Below, piece by piece: positions 22,848 to 29,595 of a stretch of 45,011 nucleotides of DNA (positions are counted from its first letter, which is position 1; the number at the start of each line of letters is the position of its first letter). A program made the translations under genes and the position numbers. The notes beneath the pieces were generated by a model. That model was given only the letters and a program-made list of their open reading frames with translations. It had not been told where the DNA came from and did not search any database. The DNA lies in the IMG/VR virus record IMGVR_UViG_3300030380_000065, positions 1-45,011 of that record. One strand, written 5' to 3'. The stretch comes from a virus.

Positions 22848-23946
22848 TTTCAAACCATGTTTTTAAATCTTCTCTAATATTAGACCAAATGCAATCGTTA
22901 TTGTTATTTAATTGAATTGTACCATTTGAGATTCTCTCGATTTCCATTGGAATCTTGTATCCATTAAGATCGTACATTCCATTTGATGAACCATTTAAAT
23001 GACCATAAAATTCTTGGTTCAATGTAATAACACATTGAGTACAACCAACCTTTCGCCTAATTGTGTTAATGGTTCTTCTAACAGATCTTGCATCGTTAAT
23101 ACCACATTGACTCATAATCTCTTGAGTCGTTGCTCCATTAGGATTCTGACATAATTGAAACACTTTCCATAATTTAGAGTTATAAGGCATAGAGTTATTA
23201 AGTGACTCTGTGTAACGTGTGCCTTGATCAACTAAATTAAATCTATTGTGATGGGAATAATCAACAAGAGTAACTATAAATTCAACAAAGTTTTTAAGTT
23301 TAGTATTATTTAATGTTCCTTGATGTTGCCTAAATTCAATCGTTCCTTTACCACCACCATTAGACTCAATATGTGAAATGTTTATTGCGTTAAACTTTCC
23401 ACCACATACATTCTGCAATTGAGATAAGTTATCGCAATTCTCAATCCTTGCGACTCTGTCTGTCATATTTCTTGCATATCTTGAGTCTCTTCTACTAGGT
23501 GCAAGGAAAGAATTTATTGTTGCTTGATGCTTGGCATATCTAAAGCAAATATCTTTTATAATCTCAAATTGAATCGCATCATTTGAGTCTTGAAAATATT
23601 TGTTTTGTCTAAACTTTGCAATTGACTTTGTGTTAAATTCTTCAGAGTCCATTGTAATCGGTTTCAAACCAATATGAACATGATGACCACATGATGTCGA
23701 AACTCTTCCACCAAGTGCGATAATAATGTCATTAACTTGACTTGAAATTCTCCAAGTAGATTCTGCCTTAAAAGATAATGGTGGGAAAACAATCTCGCCA
23801 CCATTAGGAAGAGAACCATCCCTAATAACTCGTAAATAATCCAAATGTGGATAATTTGCGAGAATCTCATTACGTAAAGTAGTAGGACTCAAATTGTCAA
23901 ATTCTCTTTCAAGTCCAATTGCTCTATCTGTTTTTATATTTGTCAT
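22831..23946 (-). CDS. Amidoligase-family protein (Amidoligase_2-like) with C-terminal winged-helix-like region
   Basis: 371 residues from the ATG at 23946, which has AAAGG seven bases upstream; an in-frame ATG at 24006 is rejected because it lies in the promoter region. Motifs: GLEREF (11-16), RDGSL (42-46), GHHVHIG (87-93) and IEFRQHQGTL (203-212), as in the glutamine-synthetase-like carboxylate-amine ligases described as amidoligases. Residues about 260-300 (ATTQEIMSQCGINDARSVRR) look like a winged helix. The substrate is unknown; predicted phage members act on peptides or peptidoglycan-like substrates. It seems to be monocistronic, with its own promoter and terminator. Confidence 0.75.
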   Translation of the reverse strand: MTNIKTDRAIGLEREFDNLSPTTLRNEILANYPHLDYLRVIRDGSLPNGGEIVFPPLSFKAESTWRISSQVNDIIIALGGRVSTSCGHHVHIGLKPITMDSEEFNTKSIAKFRQNKYFQDSNDAIQFEIIKDICFRYAKHQATINSFLAPSRRDSRYARNMTDRVARIENCDNLSQLQNVCGGKFNAINISHIESNGGGKGTIEFRQHQGTLNNTKLKNFVEFIVTLVDYSHHNRFNLVDQGTRYTESLNNSMPYNSKLWKVFQLCQNPNGATTQEIMSQCGINDARSVRRTINTIRRKVGCTQCVITLNQEFYGHLNGSSNGMYDLNGYKIPMEIERISNGTIQLNNNNDCIWSNIREDLKTWFENRFTS

Positions 23947-23983
23947 AATGTAACCTTTCATTTTAAATGTTGTTTGCGAATCA

Positions 23984-24012
23984 AGTATACTAAATTTAAT
24001 AGGCATTGTATA
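23984..24012 (-). promoter_or_regulatory. Probable promoter of the amidoligase gene
   Basis: On the minus strand TATACA (24007-24012), a 17-base spacer and TATACT (23984-23989) lie 38 bases before the ATG at 23946. The -10 is good and the -35 weak. The spacer begins ATGCCTAT, which recalls the TGCCTAT block of other promoters here. Confidence 0.5.
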
Positions 24013-24060
24013 CCTTTAAGTAATAAATGTTCGTTTTAATTTTATCTTAAAAAAAAGCTA

Positions 24061-24436
24061 TTTTCTGCGAAAGTTCGCTCAAAAGGAGGAAGGCTTCAGA
24101 ACTGGGGAGCCGATCCGACACCGAACACCGAATCCGAAGCCCAACACCGACACCGACTCCGAGCCCAATGAACTGGGAGGTCTGGGCGTAACCGAACAAT
24201 AGTTCGCTGATTCAACCAGATCCTCCGGGCAAAAGCTAACAGGAACTGGTGCGTCTGGTCGGGGAACCGAACAATAGTTCGACTCCGAGCCCGGTCCGAG
24301 CAGCCAGGGTGCGGCCTGCTGCCTGGCACCAGAGCGAACAATCGCAGAGTTCTGCGACTTTTTTTCGGCCCGGTGTAACCTCTACCGGGCAACCAGAGCG
24401 AACAATTATTCGGTCTACGCCCAGCTCAGCAAAAAA
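24061..24436. repeat. GC-rich non-coding island A with CGAACA array
   Basis: This stretch has no convincing gene. Its base composition jumps: 37 of 60 bases are G or C at 24121-24180 and 38 of 60 at 24301-24360, against 14 of 60 at 23941-24000. It holds CGAACAATAGTTCG at 24193-24206 and 24268-24281, CGAACAATCG from 24335, CGAACAATTATTCG at 24399-24412, and leads to CGAACAAAAAAAA from 24437. Spacings are 75, 67, 64 and 38 bases. Hairpin-forming inverted repeats lie between the elements (for example GCCCGGT/ACCGGGC around 24369-24390). CCGA words are frequent in its left part. It is a diverged partner of island B; a replication origin, packaging site or regulatory RNA are candidates. Confidence 0.8.
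24342..24365 (+). terminator. Possible plus-strand terminator inside island A
   Basis: TCGCAG (24342-24347) pairs with CTGCGA (24352-24357) around a 4-base loop, followed by C and seven T (24359-24365) on the plus strand. The opposite side lacks a T run. It would stop transcription running left to right, against all neighbouring genes. Confidence 0.5.
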
Positions 24437-24441
24437 CGAAC

Positions 24442-24468
24442 AAAAAAAACCAGAGCTAGAAGCTCTGG
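24442..24468 (-). terminator. Rho-independent terminator after the 107-residue gene
   Basis: CCAGAGCT (24450-24457) and AGCTCTGG (24461-24468) form an 8-bp stem with a 3-base loop; on the minus strand eight T follow (24442-24449). It closes the single-gene transcript started at 24933-24961 and is embedded next to the last CGAACA element of island A. Confidence 0.9.
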
Positions 24469-24572
24469 CTTTTCCGAACAATCCCCCTTTCTATGTGATT
24501 AGTAATAAGTAAAAGAAAAATCCGAACATTGTGATCATGCCGAGTGCATTAACTAAGAACATCCAAAACATA

Positions 24573-24896
24573 TTAAATGTACCTCTCTTTAAGTGCATAA
24601 CCATCGCCATAAAGAACACTCGCTAAAGTGTAGACCATGTGAAAACCCATATCCATTCCACAACCACCAACACCAACAGAGTTAGTTTTATCTTTGTAAG
24701 TCCACTTAAGCACCTTGGCAACATGATAAGAATAATGATAAATGTTACTATCTTTGATTGAGTGGCAACTGATGTGCCTATACATCCCACTTCGTGACAC
24801 TTGTCTAATCACTAAGTAGACAGTTGACCCCTTTGGGAAAGCATCTTTTAACAGTTGTGTTGAATACTCAACAGTATTAAATTTTAAATCGTCCAT
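24573..24896 (-). CDS. Conserved phage protein between the two repeat islands, unknown function
   Basis: 107 residues. KDAFPKGSTVYLVIRQVSRS, then GMYRHISCHSIKD, and the C-terminal VGGCGMDMGFHMVYTLASVL and YGDGYALKERYI are strongly patterned segments that I recall from conserved but uncharacterised phage and bacterial proteins. A strong ribosome site (AACAAAAGGAGT) precedes the ATG. It has its own promoter and terminator and is flanked on both sides by GC-rich islands, so it forms an isolated cassette. The Arg-His and Cys-Gly-Met-Asp-Met-Gly motifs suggest an enzyme or binding site, but I assign none. Confidence 0.78.
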   Translation of the reverse strand: MDDLKFNTVEYSTQLLKDAFPKGSTVYLVIRQVSRSGMYRHISCHSIKDSNIYHYSYHVAKVLKWTYKDKTNSVGVGGCGMDMGFHMVYTLASVLYGDGYALKERYI

Positions 24897-24932
24897 AATA
24901 GACTCCTTTTGTTTTTGTTTGTTTGTACTATT

Positions 24933-24961
24933 AATATAGGCATTTAGTTCCTACTTGTCAA
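24933..24961 (-). promoter_or_regulatory. Strong sigma70-type promoter of the 107-residue gene
   Basis: On the minus strand TTGACA (24956-24961), a 17-base spacer and TATATT (24933-24938). The spacer carries TAGG after the -35 and TGCC before the -10, as in two other promoters of this window (28180-28208 and 41620-41648). The ATG lies 37 bases past the -10. Confidence 0.82.
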
Positions 24962-24993
24962 ACACTAAATTAATTTTTTTTGTGGGTTTTTTT

Positions 24994-25397
24994 GTTCGGT
25001 TCGTCCTGGCGTCAAGCTGGGTGAAAAGCGAACAATAGTTCGTTAACTGAGCTGGGCATGCAGACTTTGTTCAGCACATGCTGACACCAGATCTGGGTCA
25101 GAATCCGAACAATTGTGAAGTCCGAAGCCCGACAACACCAGTTTACCCAGCTTGGCCAGCGGCCAGGAGCGAACAATAGTTCGAGGTGCTCGAAGTCCCA
25201 GCTGGGAAGCTGGGTCTGGAGCGAACAATTATTCGCCACGCCAGCTTAGCCCTGGAAAAACACCGAACAAAAGAAAAAAAAGAGCAGAGGCACGGCAGTC
25301 CGAGCAACTCCGACACCGAACAACTCCGAAAGTCCGAGCCCGACAACCCGACTGGTGAAGTCCGAGCCTCCACGCCTTACCGAACACACCAAGTGTT
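24994..25397. repeat. GC-rich non-coding island B with CGAACA array
   Basis: No convincing gene. G+C is 35 of 60 at 25141-25200. CGAACAATAGTTCG occurs at 25029-25042 and 25170-25183, CGAACAATTGTG from 25107, CGAACAATTATTCG at 25222-25235 and CGAACAAAAGAAAAAAAA from 25264. Spacings are 78, 63, 52 and 42 bases, close to those of island A, and the stretch after the ATTATTCG element shares ACGCC(C)AGCT(C/T)AGC with A. Between elements lie CCCAGCT/AGCTGGG and other inverted repeats. The right part (25295-25385) is dense in CCGA. It adjoins the 3' end of the small terminase gene, so a pac/cos-like or origin role is worth testing. Confidence 0.8.
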
Positions 25398-25401
25398 GGC
25401 G

Positions 25402-25929
25402 TTATTTTGTGGGCGTTACGCTATTATGTTCTATCGTCTGTGGGTCGTTATGGGTCTTTGTGGCTACTTTCATGCGTTTCTGTGCAACATCTTGAAATTC
25501 TTGTAGTTTTTCCAGTATTTGCTCTCTTGTCATAGTGTCTGCTTGTTCATGTAACACATGAGCCTTATTTACAAGCAATCCAGTAGCCTTTAAACGCAGT
25601 TCTTCAGCACGGATAGCTTCACCGAACTTACCACTTTCCCACGCCTCATTTCTGATCTTGAGCAGATCACGGACTGACTTCTCAATCGTTACACCGAACC
25701 TAGACCTAGCTTCCTCACGCATCTCTTGATATCGCTCTTGGACAACTGGGTTACGCAACAAGCGAACAGCATCAACGCCAGGGTTCGCATATCCAGCAGA
25801 TCTTGCTGCCGAAGTCTGCGTCATGTCTTTGTGCATGAAGTTATCTAGAAAAGCCTGTTGCTTATCTGTTAATCTTTTCTGACCAGATAGCCTTTGCTCC
25901 CTAGACAGATCTTCTCCTACTCTTGGCAT
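25402..25929 (-). CDS. terS: Terminase small subunit
   Basis: 175 residues from the ATG at 25929, which overlaps the upstream TAA (TAATG) and has GGGAG before it; an in-frame ATG at 25944 is rejected. RLTDKQQAFLDNFMHKDMTQ, then TSAARSAGYANPGVDAVRLL, forms the DNA-binding helix-turn-helix of Terminase_2-type small subunits. NPVVQERYQEMREEARSRFG follows, then the helical assembly domain (SVRDLLKIRNEAWESGKFGE) and a disordered tail. It recognises the packaging site and directs TerL; such sites often lie in or beside terS, and island B adjoins its 3' end. Confidence 0.85.
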   Translation of the reverse strand: MPRVGEDLSREQRLSGQKRLTDKQQAFLDNFMHKDMTQTSAARSAGYANPGVDAVRLLRNPVVQERYQEMREEARSRFGVTIEKSVRDLLKIRNEAWESGKFGEAIRAEELRLKATGLLVNKAHVLHEQADTMTREQILEKLQEFQDVAQKRMKVATKTHNDPQTIEHNSVTPTK

Positions 25930-26384
25930 TATTTTATCTCCCATCTAAATTTAAGTTGACCATGAATCGGCAACCAATCTCTATTCGGTCTTGTGGTCCA
26001 ACCTTTGTTTTCTTTCCAACCACCTGTTTCTCCCATTATTTTCCAACCTACACCACGAAGACTTGCTCCTGATTCTTTTTGCAACGTATATGTAATCATT
26101 TTGTCGCCACCCATTTGTTGCCATATTCTCCAACACCTTCCATACAAAAACGAACAAGTATTCTTTGGTGCGTTAGGCGTTACACAAACACGCAACACCT
26201 CTGCTGTAAATCCATCATCTAATCTTCTTGCTACTGGTCTACCAACAATAGCAACACCAAACAAGCCATCAAGCGATGCACCTATGGCAAATTTGCCTCC
26301 TTGTGTTGGTTTACTATGTCTATGGAAGTTCGCTACAAATTCATTAGCTTCTTGTATGCTCATAGGTATGGTTTTAAGTTTCAA
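25929..26384 (-). CDS. XF1762-family protein, GNAT-like (TTG start)
   Basis: 151 residues. I take the TTG at 26384 because AAAGG lies eight bases upstream and family members begin with an equivalent of LKTIPMSIQEANEFV before NFHRHSKP. Motifs: GKFAIGASLDGLFGVAIVGR, FTAEVLRVCVTPNAPKNTCS, FLYGRCWRIWQQMG, ITYTLQKESGASLRGVGWK. These match the XF1762 family, which appears to have an acetyltransferase-like fold. The substrate is unknown. It is preceded by the GGTAAGT-rich region and coupled to terS by TAATG. Confidence 0.78.
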   Translation of the reverse strand: MKLKTIPMSIQEANEFVANFHRHSKPTQGGKFAIGASLDGLFGVAIVGRPVARRLDDGFTAEVLRVCVTPNAPKNTCSFLYGRCWRIWQQMGGDKMITYTLQKESGASLRGVGWKIMGETGGWKENKGWTTRPNRDWLPIHGQLKFRWEIK

Positions 26385-26430
26385 AACACCAACCTTTCGC
26401 TTTGGTAAAATATAGGGTATGGGGTGGGTT

Positions 26431-26632
26431 ACTTACCACCCCCCTATACCCCCTATAGGGGGGGAAGTTCGGTAAGTTGGTAAGTACCAATGAAATCAAT
26501 GACTTACAAGCTAAAATTAACTTGCAATGGTAAAAAGTAAGTTCGGTAAGTTGATTTAATTTATCTAATATTATCAATGACTTATAACTTCCCTCTATTT
26601 TTACTTACCAAGTAAGTTGGTAAGTGGTAAGT
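26431..26632. repeat. Cluster of seven GGTAAGT elements with 15-bp direct repeats
   Basis: In this 250-base gene-free stretch GGTAAGT or its complement occurs at 26431-26437, 26471-26477, 26479-26485, 26545-26551, 26603-26609, 26619-26625 and 26626-26632. AAGTTCGGTAAGTTG is repeated exactly at 26465-26479 and 26539-26553. A CCCCCTATAGGGGG palindrome sits at 26449-26462. The layout resembles iterons or a multi-site operator upstream of the XF1762-terS pair. Confidence 0.78.
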
Positions 26633-26635
26633 AAA

Positions 26636-26959
26636 TTACTCATAAATGACCAGTACATTGTGGAAATCTGTACGTTTATACCACGAGCCATTATCGGTAC
26701 ACTCGTAGCCTAAATCACGCATTGCTGCCCATGTTTGAACCCAACAATAATGGCAATCATCATCGCCAAGACCACTACGTTTGTAACAGTTCATTTTATG
26801 ATTAATATCTAGTTTAATTTTTTGTGTTAGACCCATTTCAACAGCACAACCAAGACAGATTGTTCGCTTATTAACAACCAGTTCTCGGTTACGCAGGATC
26901 TGCTCGTTGCACTTTGTGCAGCGAACTCTAGGCAAGTTCTTGGAATTTTGGGAAACCAT
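26636..26959 (-). CDS. Small zinc-finger-like protein, unknown function
   Basis: 107 residues from the ATG at 26959, chosen because GAGGA lies eight bases before it; a TTG at 26974 is too close to that site. CTKCNEQILRNRELVV, then KRTICLGCAVEM, gives two Cys-x2-Cys pairs spaced as in a treble-clef or DksA-like zinc finger. A further Cys/His cluster (NCYKRSGLGDDDCHYCW) follows. It overlaps the upstream gene by 32 bases. Zinc binding is likely; the partner is unknown. Confidence 0.7.
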   Translation of the reverse strand: MVSQNSKNLPRVRCTKCNEQILRNRELVVNKRTICLGCAVEMGLTQKIKLDINHKMNCYKRSGLGDDDCHYCWVQTWAAMRDLGYECTDNGSWYKRTDFHNVLVIYE

Positions 26960-27236
26960 CTTCATCTTCCTCAAATTTTACCTTTTGATATAGCTTGAAA
27001 TCGCTATACATAGGTTGGTTTTCAAGCACACCAACACCATTTAAGCTATCACCATTAGTAATTTTAACCCACATTCGCTCTGAGCCAACACCTTTGCTTT
27101 TACCATAGGCATTTGGTGGAAAGCGAACTTTAGTATAGCCATCAAGCATAAATGCCTGATCTGATGCCAAGCCAACATTTTGTGGCAAGGCAACAACATT
27201 TTCAGCCAATTGTTGACCTACTTTTAATTTAGCCAT
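26928..27236 (-). CDS. Conserved protein, DUF2314-like in pattern
   Basis: 102 residues. SERMWVKITNGDSLNGVGVL, then ENQPMYSDFKLYQKVKFEED, resembles the MWVxV...GxLxNxP...GdxVxF pattern of DUF2314/DUF2185-type immunity or phage proteins. The N-terminal half (AENVVALPQNVGLASDQAFM, YTKVRFPPNAYGK) is unfamiliar. A clear AAAAAGGAG site precedes the ATG. It lies in the operon started at 28180-28208. The family call is tentative. Confidence 0.65.
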   Translation of the reverse strand: MAKLKVGQQLAENVVALPQNVGLASDQAFMLDGYTKVRFPPNAYGKSKGVGSERMWVKITNGDSLNGVGVLENQPMYSDFKLYQKVKFEEDEDGFPKFQELA

Positions 27237-27780
27237 TATTGATTCTCCTTTTTGCTTTGTCTGTTAATGGAATATGACTACCATCCCAATCGTATTCCCA
27301 ATCTACACCAAGTTCTAAATCATCATTGTTAGACACTTTTTTTGCTAGATTGAGTTTAAGACCTTGTGACTCTTCTGCCTCACGGACAGCCCAACACAAA
27401 TAGTCTTTATCCATGCCAAAATCTTCATAACCTTGTGCAAGGCAGTTGTAATAATGAGCTGGTGGAACACCAAACCCTTTTCTACGCATAACATAGAACA
27501 TACACTTTCCTCTTGCTCCTGGAATATCAAGATTTTTGACATACATTTTTTTATAAAGGTATGGAAAGCCTTCGAATCTATCTAAAGCCTTTTCACATTT
27601 GTCTGTAATCTTCCATAAGCCAATAGGCACTTCTGCACCCTTGCACTTAATGATGTCTGCAACACCATTAAATACAAGTTTATAGTCCTTAAGCATAAAA
27701 CTAATCATAGGCTTTGCTTGTGGACAACGCACTTCCATATTGGACATATTTAGATTTGCACCATAAGCACCATAATACAT
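27229..27780 (-). CDS. Gamma-glutamylcyclotransferase-like protein
   Basis: 183 residues. The opening MYYGAYGANLNMSNMEVRCP (YGxNLN then M..RCP.A) is the substrate-binding loop of the GGCT/AIG2-like fold, and LDRFEGFPYLYKKMYVK carries the expected acidic residue (in RFEGFP). Such enzymes cyclise gamma-glutamyl groups, releasing 5-oxoproline. In phages the substrate is not known to me. An amidoligase gene in the same genome may be relevant, since known metabolic clusters link the two families. The start is coupled to a mini-gene as TAATG. Confidence 0.78.
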   Translation of the reverse strand: MYYGAYGANLNMSNMEVRCPQAKPMISFMLKDYKLVFNGVADIIKCKGAEVPIGLWKITDKCEKALDRFEGFPYLYKKMYVKNLDIPGARGKCMFYVMRRKGFGVPPAHYYNCLAQGYEDFGMDKDYLCWAVREAEESQGLKLNLAKKVSNNDDLELGVDWEYDWDGSHIPLTDKAKRRINNG

Positions 27781-27941
27781 TATGATAACTCCTTTAAAGT
27801 GCTTGAGATTTTATTAATAGTCTCTTGACCACTTGTACTCATTCTATCGTAGTCTCTTGACCAATACAAATCGTCAATTAACTTACTGACTTTCTCTAAA
27901 TCTTTTTTAGTAAAGACTTTAACTTTTACTAAGTTCTCCAT
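27780..27941 (-). CDS. 53-residue phage mini-protein
   Basis: The frame gives MENLVKVKVFTKKDLEKVSK and ends INKISSTLKELS. It is joined at both ends by TAATG to real genes, and its 3' end supplies AAAGGAG for the GGCT-like gene. The protein is charged and probably two helices. I do not recognise the family. The double coupling is the main evidence that it is translated. Confidence 0.68.
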   Translation of the reverse strand: MENLVKVKVFTKKDLEKVSKLIDDLYWSRDYDRMSTSGQETINKISSTLKELS

Positions 27942-28144
27942 TACCATTTACCTCCAGTTTTATTAATATCAATAAAAGTATTTTTATCTGTAATCGCTAA
28001 CTCCACTTCTGATTTTTTAAAACAGAGTTGATTATCCTCTGTTTCTGCATCTTCGTCTTCGATTACAACTTCATTTCTATGAATGTGAACACACATACCA
28101 TAAATTTCCTGATCAATTACTTTGATCCTATCTCCAATTTTCAT
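27941..28144 (-). CDS. Small conserved phage protein (SH3-like pattern)
   Basis: 67 residues. MKIGDRIKVIDQEIYGMCVH, then IHRNEVVIEDEDAETEDNQL, reads as a small beta barrel of the KOW/SH3 type followed by an acidic loop. I recall this sequence pattern from marine phages. It is the first gene after the promoter at 28180-28208 with a strong ACAAAAGGAGA site. Function unknown; a small nucleic-acid- or protein-binding module is plausible. Confidence 0.7.
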   Translation of the reverse strand: MKIGDRIKVIDQEIYGMCVHIHRNEVVIEDEDAETEDNQLCFKKSEVELAITDKNTFIDINKTGGKW

Positions 28145-28179
28145 AACAGATTCTCCTTTTGTTAAAATGTTATATCATA

Positions 28180-28208
28180 TATATAAGCACTCATTACCTA
28201 TATGTCAA
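28180..28208 (-). promoter_or_regulatory. Strong sigma70-type promoter at the end of the amino-methyltransferase gene
   Basis: On the minus strand TTGACA (28203-28208), a 17-base spacer and TATATA (28180-28185). The -35 lies inside the last codons of the methyltransferase gene. The spacer starts TATAGGTAAT and ends GAGTGCT, similar to promoters at 24933-24961 and 41620-41648. It should drive the group from 28144 to terS at 25402. Confidence 0.82.
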
Positions 28209-29595
28209 ACAATTTTAACTGGGGTTTTACGTTTTTTATCCTTGCCTTGGCGATTTCGTAGTATTCTTCTTCTTTTTCTATGCCAATGAATCTAAAATCT
28301 TCTTCTCTTGCACCCATGCCAGTTGATCCACTACCCATAAACGGATCGAGCACCAGTCCTCCTTTGGGCGTAACCAAGCGAACAAGGTATCGCATCAGCT
28401 CAACTGGTTTAACTGTTGGGTGAGTGTTCGCTTTAATTTCACCTCCCAGTCCTGACTTACGCTCATCTTTTGATGTCTTTGCACAGTAGAAATACCGAGA
28501 AGCGTTGCCATGATCCCCATAAGCTGGCATATAATCTCCATCATCATCTTTGTTATCTGACCATATTCCCTTGTGTGTTCGTTGTCTGCTGACCTCCGTG
28601 CTGCTCGTTGTTGGAAAGATTTGCTGCACTTGTTCGCTTCCGTCGTGCATAATATTACTGGGCCATCTGCCTCTTGGATCTGCGTCTGCAAACTCCGAAC
28701 CCTCCGACTTCATGCCACTATTATCATCAGTCCACACGCCATCTGCTGTCCGAGCTTTGCGAACAACTTTTTTTCTTTCAATGGGTTTATCTCTATGTTG
28801 CCCAAAACTTAATTTATCTAACCCACCTCTTGCCATAGCTTCTTTTGCAACAGCTCTGAATGATGGATTTGTTGGTGGTCTATCAACTTCTCCATCAATC
28901 CTACAAGCGTCAATGTTTATTGCACCAGTTCCGTGCTTCATCACATTGTCTGCCACCGACTTCTCCGACAAAGGCTTTCTTGCTAACACCATTGGTTCAT
29001 GTGCAGGTTTTAACGCAGTACCCCAACCTTCCCATTCTGAATTGCCTTGCGTATATTTGTAATCTTTATTAGCTATACCACCATCCATGTTAAGACCATT
29101 ACCCAAGCTAGTAGCTATTCTATTGTTCGTTTCAACAACTTCACGCTGATTACCCATTTTCTTATCAACTTCTTTGCCTATATTGTGGCTTTTAGGAAAC
29201 CCACTACCATACAACCAAATACATTGATCTCTAATTTCAAACCCAGCGTCTTCTATGGCAACTGCCATTCTATGGTATGTTCGTGATCCACTAAACGCTA
29301 TCAAATGACCTCCAGGCTTCAACAACTCATAACATTTACGCCATGTGTTCGCTTGGAAAGCTATATCACCTCCATCCCACTCTTTGCCCATAAAACCTTT
29401 TGACGCTCTGGCAAATGCTCCATCTGTACCGAACTGAGCTGGTGCTGAATCTTCTTTACCGAACCTTTTAACTATTGATGTTAGGTGATACGGCGGATCA
29501 GTTACCACGCTATCAACCGAACACTTATCTATTTTCTCCATGACTTCTAAGCAGTCGCCATTGTAAACTTTGCTACCTTCTATTATTATTTCCAT
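28198..29595 (-). CDS. Site-specific DNA amino-methyltransferase, beta class (N6-adenine or N4-cytosine)
   Basis: 465 residues. Motif IV TDPPYHL at 32-38 comes first and the AdoMet-binding motif I DPFMGSGSTG lies at 417-426 near the C-terminus, preceded by THPTVKPVELMRYL. That order (IV, variable target region, I) is the beta class. DPPY usually means N6-adenine, but N4-cytosine cannot be excluded. The central 250 residues would recognise the target. No restriction endonuclease gene is beside it, so protection of phage DNA from host enzymes or regulation is more likely than a full restriction system. It carries at least six AGCGAACA-type words. Confidence 0.88.
   Translation of the reverse strand: MEIIIEGSKVYNGDCLEVMEKIDKCSVDSVVTDPPYHLTSIVKRFGKEDSAPAQFGTDGAFARASKGFMGKEWDGGDIAFQANTWRKCYELLKPGGHLIAFSGSRTYHRMAVAIEDAGFEIRDQCIWLYGSGFPKSHNIGKEVDKKMGNQREVVETNNRIATSLGNGLNMDGGIANKDYKYTQGNSEWEGWGTALKPAHEPMVLARKPLSEKSVADNVMKHGTGAINIDACRIDGEVDRPPTNPSFRAVAKEAMARGGLDKLSFGQHRDKPIERKKVVRKARTADGVWTDDNSGMKSEGSEFADADPRGRWPSNIMHDGSEQVQQIFPTTSSTEVSRQRTHKGIWSDNKDDDGDYMPAYGDHGNASRYFYCAKTSKDERKSGLGGEIKANTHPTVKPVELMRYLVRLVTPKGGLVLDPFMGSGSTGMGAREEDFRFIGIEKEEEYYEIAKARIKNVKPQLKLFDI

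Noticed and set aside
24096-24512. Open frames on both strands in island A (24096-24392 and 24236-24481 minus, 24249-24512 plus)
   Set aside because: GC-rich DNA gives long frames by chance. None has a ribosome site, their translations are Arg/Ser/Pro rich without motifs, and a terminator lies inside. Similar words (RTIIR, RIIVRS) arise from the shared CGAACAATTATTCG element.
24193-25235. CGAACAATAGTTCG copies as a CRISPR array
   Set aside because: The unit is only 14 bases, spacing is irregular (38-78 bases), a gene interrupts the series and no cas genes are present.
25143-25506. Open frames in island B (25143-25373 minus, 25186-25506 plus)
   Set aside because: Same reasons as for island A; the plus-strand frame also runs into the terS gene.
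26374-26577. Minus-strand frame of 67 codons over the GGTAAGT region
   Set aside because: Low-complexity translation, no ribosome site, and it covers repeats and the start of the XF1762 gene.
28395-29072. Long frames opposite or inside the amino-methyltransferase gene (plus 28550-29062, minus 28395-28691)
   Set aside because: No recognisable motifs or ribosome sites, unlike the second frame in the C5-methyltransferase gene.
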